Source of the DNA: MWCR01 sp041665165
GTDB taxonomy: Bacteria > Patescibacteriota > Patescibacteriia > 2-12-FULL-60-25
DNA length: 31,136 bases
Assembly: GCA_041665165.1 (NCBI GenBank)
Contig: JBAYJJ010000010.1
Coordinates: 1 to 31,136, forward strand
Direction: 5' to 3'
A model generated the notes under the pieces. The model had not been told where the DNA came from, did not search any database, and saw only the letters and a list, made by a program, of their open reading frames with translations. Shown here in pieces: positions 27,743 through 31,136 of the stretch (position 1 is the first letter of the stretch; each line of letters opens with the position of its first letter). Both the position numbers and the translations under genes were made by a program.

Positions 27743-28327
27743 ATGAATCTAGACCAATTGATAGAAGCGACATTGTTCGCGGCCGCACGGCCCATGACTT
27801 TGCGCAAGCTGGCAGAGCTGGCCAAAGCTGAAGCCGAGGATGTGAAAAAGGCTGTGGCTGATCTTGCGGAGCGCTTGGATGAAGGGAGCGGGCTCATGCT
27901 CCAGAATTACGGCAACGAGGTAGAGCTTGTGACCAAGCCCGAAGCAGCTGAAATAGTCAAAACCGTGGTCAAAGACGATGAACAAGGGGAGCTTACGCGC
28001 GCATCGCTTGAAGCTTTGACTATTTTGGCTTATCGCGGACCAATGACTCGCCCTGAATTGGAACAAGTCCGCGGCGTGCAATCATCTTTGATTCTGCGCA
28101 ACCTCATGATCCGCGGTTTAGTCGAACAAAAAGAGGATGAGCGGCTTGGGCAGCCAACGTATGCGATTACTTTTGATTTTTTGAAGCACTTAGGCCTGAA
28201 ATCCGTCACAGACCTGCCTGATTATCAGGCTTTGCGCGGGCATACAGCCATTGTCGACATGTTGAACCAGTTGAATGAACCGGAAAAAGAAAAACAAGAA
28301 GATAACAAAAGCGATTTAAACGTATGA
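27743..28327 (+). CDS. scpB: Segregation and condensation protein B
   Basis: ScpB dimers bind ScpA in the SMC complex. The 194-residue product (B. subtilis 197) consists of two winged-helix domains: LDQLIEATLFAAARPMTLRKLA to GNEVELVTKPEAAEIVK, then LTRASLEALTILAYRGPMTRPELEQVRGVQSSLILRNL with RGLVEQKEDERLGQPTYAIT. The tail is a charged EKEKQEDNKSDLN stretch. It begins 5 bp after scpA (AACAAAT before the ATG, no SD) and its stop overlaps the following start as ATGA. Confidence 0.95.
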   Translation: MNLDQLIEATLFAAARPMTLRKLAELAKAEAEDVKKAVADLAERLDEGSGLMLQNYGNEVELVTKPEAAEIVKTVVKDDEQGELTRASLEALTILAYRGPMTRPELEQVRGVQSSLILRNLMIRGLVEQKEDERLGQPTYAITFDFLKHLGLKSVTDLPDYQALRGHTAIVDMLNQLNEPEKEKQEDNKSDLNV

Positions 28328-29265
28328 TCAGCAGCCTTTTAGCATTGATGACAGCCATGTCGATTGAGCAGGCCCCAGCGCCTGGCGTTAGCGCACTCAG
28401 GGTTTATGGACAAAACGTGCCGATTCAAGTGACTGTTGTACAGTATGGTCCGGACAAGTCTGAGATAATCAAGCCGCCGATAAAGAAAAATCCAAGCAAT
28501 CTTGGTATTGCCACCACAGGCAAGAGCGTGTTCGTGGCCGATGTTGCCAGCGGTGGCATTTTATATGCTAAAGCGCCGCACGAGCAACGCTCCATTGCCA
28601 GCTTGACCAAGCTCATGACCGCAATCGTCGCTCTGGAGAACGAATCAAACCTCAAACAGGAAATGACTTTTCAGGACAGTGATTTTGACCATCAAGGCGA
28701 GGCAGTCTTCCAGTCTGGCGACACTTTGACGCGGGGCGAAGTATTGCGCGCAATGCTGGTCGGTTCAGTCAATGCCGCGGCCAATATGTTGGCGCGTACC
28801 AGCCATTTGACGCGCGAGGATTTTGTGCAACGCATGAACGAGAAGGCGCGCGATTTGCATCTCAACTCCATGAAGTTTGCTGATCCAAGTGGTTTGAATT
28901 CGCAGAATAAATCTGATGCCGCGGATATAGCTGCTTTGGCCACTTTGGCCCTGAATAATCCTGACATCCGCAAAGCCATGACCGAGCCAGAGGTCAGTGT
29001 CACCACCAAGGCAGGCAAGGCCTATGACATCAAATCCACTAATCTGCTGTTGACCTCGTTTTTGAACAAAGATCCGTATAAGATCGTTGGCGCCAAAACC
29101 GGTTCTTTGCCTGAAGCCGGTTATTGCTTGGCCCAGGTGACCAAAGACAAGCAAGGCCATGAGATCGTGGCCGTATTGCTCGGCAGCGACAATCATTTCT
29201 CAAGATACAATGATGTGAAAGCCCTTACATCGTGGGCTTTTGATTCGTACCAGTGGGCGAATTGA
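28324..29265 (+). CDS. D-alanyl-D-alanine carboxypeptidase, peptidase S11 family
   Basis: S11 (PBP5/DacA-type) enzymes trim the terminal D-Ala of peptidoglycan stems. The 313-residue product has all three active-site motifs: S93-L-T-K96 (SIASLTKLM), S148-V-N150 (VGSVNAAANM) and K258-T-G260 (GAKTGSLPEAG). A short hydrophobic N-terminus (ISSLLALMTAM) may be a signal or anchor, followed by about 50 residues of Pro/Lys-containing linker before the catalytic domain. There is no C-terminal amphipathic anchor domain like that of DacA. The start overlaps the scpB stop (ATGA), so expression is coupled with scpAB. Confidence 0.92.
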   Translation: MISSLLALMTAMSIEQAPAPGVSALRVYGQNVPIQVTVVQYGPDKSEIIKPPIKKNPSNLGIATTGKSVFVADVASGGILYAKAPHEQRSIASLTKLMTAIVALENESNLKQEMTFQDSDFDHQGEAVFQSGDTLTRGEVLRAMLVGSVNAAANMLARTSHLTREDFVQRMNEKARDLHLNSMKFADPSGLNSQNKSDAADIAALATLALNNPDIRKAMTEPEVSVTTKAGKAYDIKSTNLLLTSFLNKDPYKIVGAKTGSLPEAGYCLAQVTKDKQGHEIVAVLLGSDNHFSRYNDVKALTSWAFDSYQWAN

Positions 29266-29268
29266 GGC

Positions 29269-29297
29269 TTTACAACACAGCTGATTCGTTATAGGTT
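29269..29297 (+). promoter_or_regulatory. Promoter giving a leaderless transcript of the GT4 gene
   Basis: TTTACA (29269-29274), a 17-bp spacer and TAGGTT (29292-29297) are followed about 8 bp later by the ATG at 29306, so transcription would start on or next to it. No SD is present. Confidence 0.45.
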
Positions 29298-29305
29298 AAT
29301 TATCT

Positions 29306-30433
29306 ATGGCGGTACGTGTTGGGATTGATTTAAGATGCCTGTCCCCAGAAGGGGAGCCTGGCGCTGGCGTTTCGCATGCTGCACGCGAGCTCTGTACCAG
29401 GTTGATAAAAGACCAGTCTTTTGAGTGGCTGGCTTATGTGCCGAGCGATGCAGTTTGGGACGCTTGTCCGCGTATTCCGCTTGATTCCAGAACAGGCTCA
29501 GCTCTGCGTAGCGGCTTAAAACAAGAGCCATGCGATATGCTTTTTGTCCCGAGCGGAAGCATCCCTCCATTTTTAGGAGTCCCAGCCCTGCCTTGGGTCC
29601 ACGACCTAATCATCTTTGAACATCCAGAATGGTTCCCCCAATCCTGGTTCAAGCGGCTGGTGACGAAGACGCTTTATTTACGCGGGCTCAAGAAAGCTCC
29701 GGCAATATTTGCGGTCTCTGAATACACAAAGAAAAAAGTTTTGGAAAAAATCGGTAAACGCGCGGAAAAGGTAGTCGTCACTTATGAGGGCGGGGATAGT
29801 GAGTTGGCTGTCATCAAAGACATCCAAGCGAAAAAAGAGTCAGCGCGACAAATGATCGCAGGAAAATACGGATTCAAGAAACCCTTCATATTATGTCTGG
29901 GAACTATTGAGCCTCGGAAGAACTTAGCCATGTTGGTTCGCGCCTGGAAGGCATATCGCCAAACCCTTAACCCTAAACGCGAAACGCGCGATCTTGTGAT
30001 TGTAGGAAACGTGGGTTGGAAATACGAAGATGTGATTGAGGAAATCAAAGCCTTGCCGCATGAGGCCAAATATCACATGTACCTTATCCGCCGGGCGAGC
30101 GATGAGACAAAGCGCAATTTTTTATTGGCTGCAGATATGGTTTGTGTGCCGTCTTTGGACGAAGGCTTCGGGCTGGTCGCTTTAGAAGCGCAGCAAGCAA
30201 ATACTAGGGTCATTTCCAGCAATGCTGGAGCTTTACCTGAAGTCATGGGCCAGAATGGAGTGTCGCTTGATCCAACGGATGAAAAGGCCTGGATAGAAGC
30301 TTTGTCAGATCAGATTGATGGTGCAACACGTCAAAACATCAATCCAGAGTTTTTTTGGGACAAGGCTGCCGAAAAGGTTCTTTTGGGTTTAAGGAAATAC
30401 GGCCTGCCTTCTGTCCGTCGGAAAAAGAAATAA
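29306..30433 (+). CDS. Glycosyltransferase, GT4 family
   Basis: GT4 retaining glycosyltransferases transfer sugars from nucleotide donors to surface glycans. The 375-residue product has the GT-B layout: an N-terminal domain (RVGIDLRCLSPEGEPGAGV, ALPWVHDLIIFEHPEWFP, IFAVSEYTKKKV) and a C-terminal donor-binding domain (FILCLGTIEPRKNLAMLV at 195-212, VIVGNVGW, then VPSLDEGFGLVALEAQQA with the E286-x7-E294 motif, and SNAGALPEVMG). This form resembles the mannosyltransferase-like WbpY/MtfB type, but the substrate cannot be told. The last codons overlap a convergent minus-strand gene by 95 bp. No neighbouring glycan genes are in the window. Confidence 0.92.
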   Translation: MAVRVGIDLRCLSPEGEPGAGVSHAARELCTRLIKDQSFEWLAYVPSDAVWDACPRIPLDSRTGSALRSGLKQEPCDMLFVPSGSIPPFLGVPALPWVHDLIIFEHPEWFPQSWFKRLVTKTLYLRGLKKAPAIFAVSEYTKKKVLEKIGKRAEKVVVTYEGGDSELAVIKDIQAKKESARQMIAGKYGFKKPFILCLGTIEPRKNLAMLVRAWKAYRQTLNPKRETRDLVIVGNVGWKYEDVIEEIKALPHEAKYHMYLIRRASDETKRNFLLAADMVCVPSLDEGFGLVALEAQQANTRVISSNAGALPEVMGQNGVSLDPTDEKAWIEALSDQIDGATRQNINPEFFWDKAAEKVLLGLRKYGLPSVRRKKK

Positions 30434-30665
30434 GCTCAAGTTTTTTGAATCGGGTCAGGTTTTTTATCTGAGCCTCTTTTTTTCGTGCAATTGATTCAGA
30501 CTTGGCTTTTTCGTGCCAGACCAATTTGACCGGTCTTCTGGACCGCGTGTACTTGGCGCCCTTGCCTTGATTGTGTTTTAAGACCCTGTTTTCCAGGTCA
30601 GTAGTGATTCCGGTATACAAGGATTTGTCTTTGCAATGCAGAATATAAACAAACCAGGGTTTCAT
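30339..30665 (-). CDS. GIY-YIG nuclease-superfamily protein (first of two)
   Basis: The 108-residue product matches small free-standing GIY-YIG proteins (UPF0213/YhbQ-type): WFVYILHCKDKSLYTGITTDLENRVLKHNQGKG, where YIL and YTGIT carry the signature, then AKYTRSRRPVKLVWHEKA, and the catalytic-type Glu in IARKKEAQIKNL. The reaction and substrate are unknown for this group; YhbQ-type proteins have been linked to DNA repair. The C-terminal about 30 residues overlap the 3' end of the GT4 gene on the other strand, an unusually long convergent overlap, suggesting the native stop was lost. The start overlaps the stop of the upstream GIY-YIG gene (ATGA). Confidence 0.85.
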   Translation of the reverse strand: MKPWFVYILHCKDKSLYTGITTDLENRVLKHNQGKGAKYTRSRRPVKLVWHEKAKSESIARKKEAQIKNLTRFKKLELISFSDGQKAGRISLNPKEPFRQPCPKKTLD

Positions 30666-30907
30666 ACCAATAGTCGTTTATTGGCGAAGGCACGACCTGA
30701 ACCGCTTTTTAAGTATTTTTCAAAACAGATAGCTTGGGTTTTTGTTGGGAAGGCACAATACCATGTAAGAACGTAATCTCCATTTTTTTTAGCTGTCGTA
30801 CACGTTCCGCCGGTTTGATGCTCGTTCAATCGTCGTTCGATGTCGGTTGTCCAACCTTTGTACAAAGTACCATCCAAACGATGCTTGAGAATGTATACAA
30901 AAAACAT
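30662..30907 (-). CDS. GIY-YIG nuclease-superfamily protein (second of two)
   Basis: The 81-residue product is another small GIY-YIG domain: FFVYILKHRLDGTLYKGWTTDIERRLNEHQTGGT, with GW in place of the usual GI/GY after the tyrosine, then TAKKNGDYVLTWYCAF and a Glu-containing helix (AICFEKYLKSGSGRAFANKRLL). It lies directly upstream of the first GIY-YIG gene on the minus strand, ATGA-overlapping. A TATACT box (30921-30916 on the minus strand) 8 bp before its ATG would make a leaderless mRNA; no good -35 is visible. The two proteins differ strongly, so they are not a recent duplication. Confidence 0.85.
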   Translation of the reverse strand: MFFVYILKHRLDGTLYKGWTTDIERRLNEHQTGGTCTTAKKNGDYVLTWYCAFPTKTQAICFEKYLKSGSGRAFANKRLLV

Positions 30908-30922
30908 ATGTATAAAGTATAT

Positions 30923-31136
30923 ACCAAAAAGTCCGCCTTCGCCCCTATCGGGCTATGGCGGACTACCAGCCTTCGCTTCACCTTCTTTACGCTGGCCGCG
31001 CCAGCCGAAGCTTCAGCGAAGGCATGATAAACCAAAAGTCCGCCTTCGCCCCTATCGGGCTATGGCCGACTACCAGCCTTCGCTTCACCATCTTTACGCT
31101 GGCCGCGCCAGCCGAAGCTTCAGCGAAGGCTGGTAG
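30923..31136. repeat. 93-bp direct repeat, two copies, with nested hairpins
   Basis: Copy 1 (30931-31023) and copy 2 (31038-31130) differ at two positions, with a 107-bp period. Each holds GTCCGCC-TTC-GCCC-CTATC-GGGC-TAT-GGCGGAC (copy 2 has GGCCGAC), a GCTGG-CCGCG-CCAGC hairpin and outer arms GCCTTCGCT / AGCGAAGGC. The element is cut by the window's end. Open frames through it are not believable genes. Confidence 0.9.

Noticed and set aside
30840..31136. Open frames through the terminal direct repeat
   Set aside because: They follow repeat sequence on both strands and lack any protein-like composition.
1..31136. TGA recoded as Gly, as in some CPR lineages
   Set aside because: TGA ends rpsQ and scpB at expected lengths, and I saw none inside conserved genes.
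1..31136. tRNA, rRNA or CRISPR arrays
   Set aside because: I found no cloverleaf-like T-arm/acceptor pairs, rRNA segments, or regularly spaced direct repeats with unique spacers.

Overview
The window looks like about 31 kb of a Candidate Phyla Radiation (Patescibacteria) chromosome, most likely a Parcubacteria-type lineage. This is inference; no search was run. The reasons are: (i) an S10/spc ribosomal cluster in the usual order but with no rpmD (L30) between rpsE and rplO, a known CPR trait; (ii) locally themed low-complexity repeat 'words' between genes and even inside ribosomal genes, of a kind I associate with these genomes; (iii) almost no Shine-Dalgarno (SD) sites in the ribosomal cluster; (iv) an orphan protein resembling an uncharacterised family I recall from CPR genomes. 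The standard code fits: TGA is used as a stop and I see no sign of it being read as sense.

Layout. 1-807 is the 3' part of tuf. 890-10568 carries rpsJ, rplC, rplD, rplW, rplB, rpsS, rplV, rpsC, rplP, rpmC, rpsQ, rplN, rplX, rplE, rpsN, rpsH, rplF, rplR, rpsE and rplO, all on +. secY follows (10700-11977) and ends at a terminator. The usual secY-adk-map order is broken by about 2 kb of accessory DNA: a small Cys-containing orphan, an RCC1-type lipoprotein, and a nine-helix membrane protein that looks like a presenilin/signal-peptide-peptidase relative without its catalytic aspartates. adk and map follow. Next come a DUF711-like gene, an ORF6N-domain gene preceded by two relic copies of its own variable segment, ruvX, recO and asnS.

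21160-23855 is an accessory block of three unrelated orphan genes. Each has its own TTGAC(A/G)-type promoter, folded leader, good SD and terminator. After it come a small membrane-anchored Cys-rich protein, aspS (without the GAD insertion), pyrD, the compact scpA-scpB-dacA-like run, a GT4 glycosyltransferase, and two overlapping minus-strand GIY-YIG genes. The window ends in a 93-bp direct repeat.

How it works together. Most of the window is core machinery: translation (ribosomal proteins, EF-Tu, AsnRS, AspRS, MetAP), secretion (SecY), nucleotides (Adk, PyrD), chromosome upkeep (ScpAB, RuvX, RecO) and envelope (DD-carboxypeptidase, GT4). Two expression styles coexist. Core genes start after A/T-rich tracts without an SD, or on apparently leaderless transcripts. 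The orphan genes have strong promoters and SDs and mostly folded leaders. That contrast, the ORF6N cassettes, the presenilin-like pseudoprotease and the repeat words inside conserved proteins are the points most worth following up.
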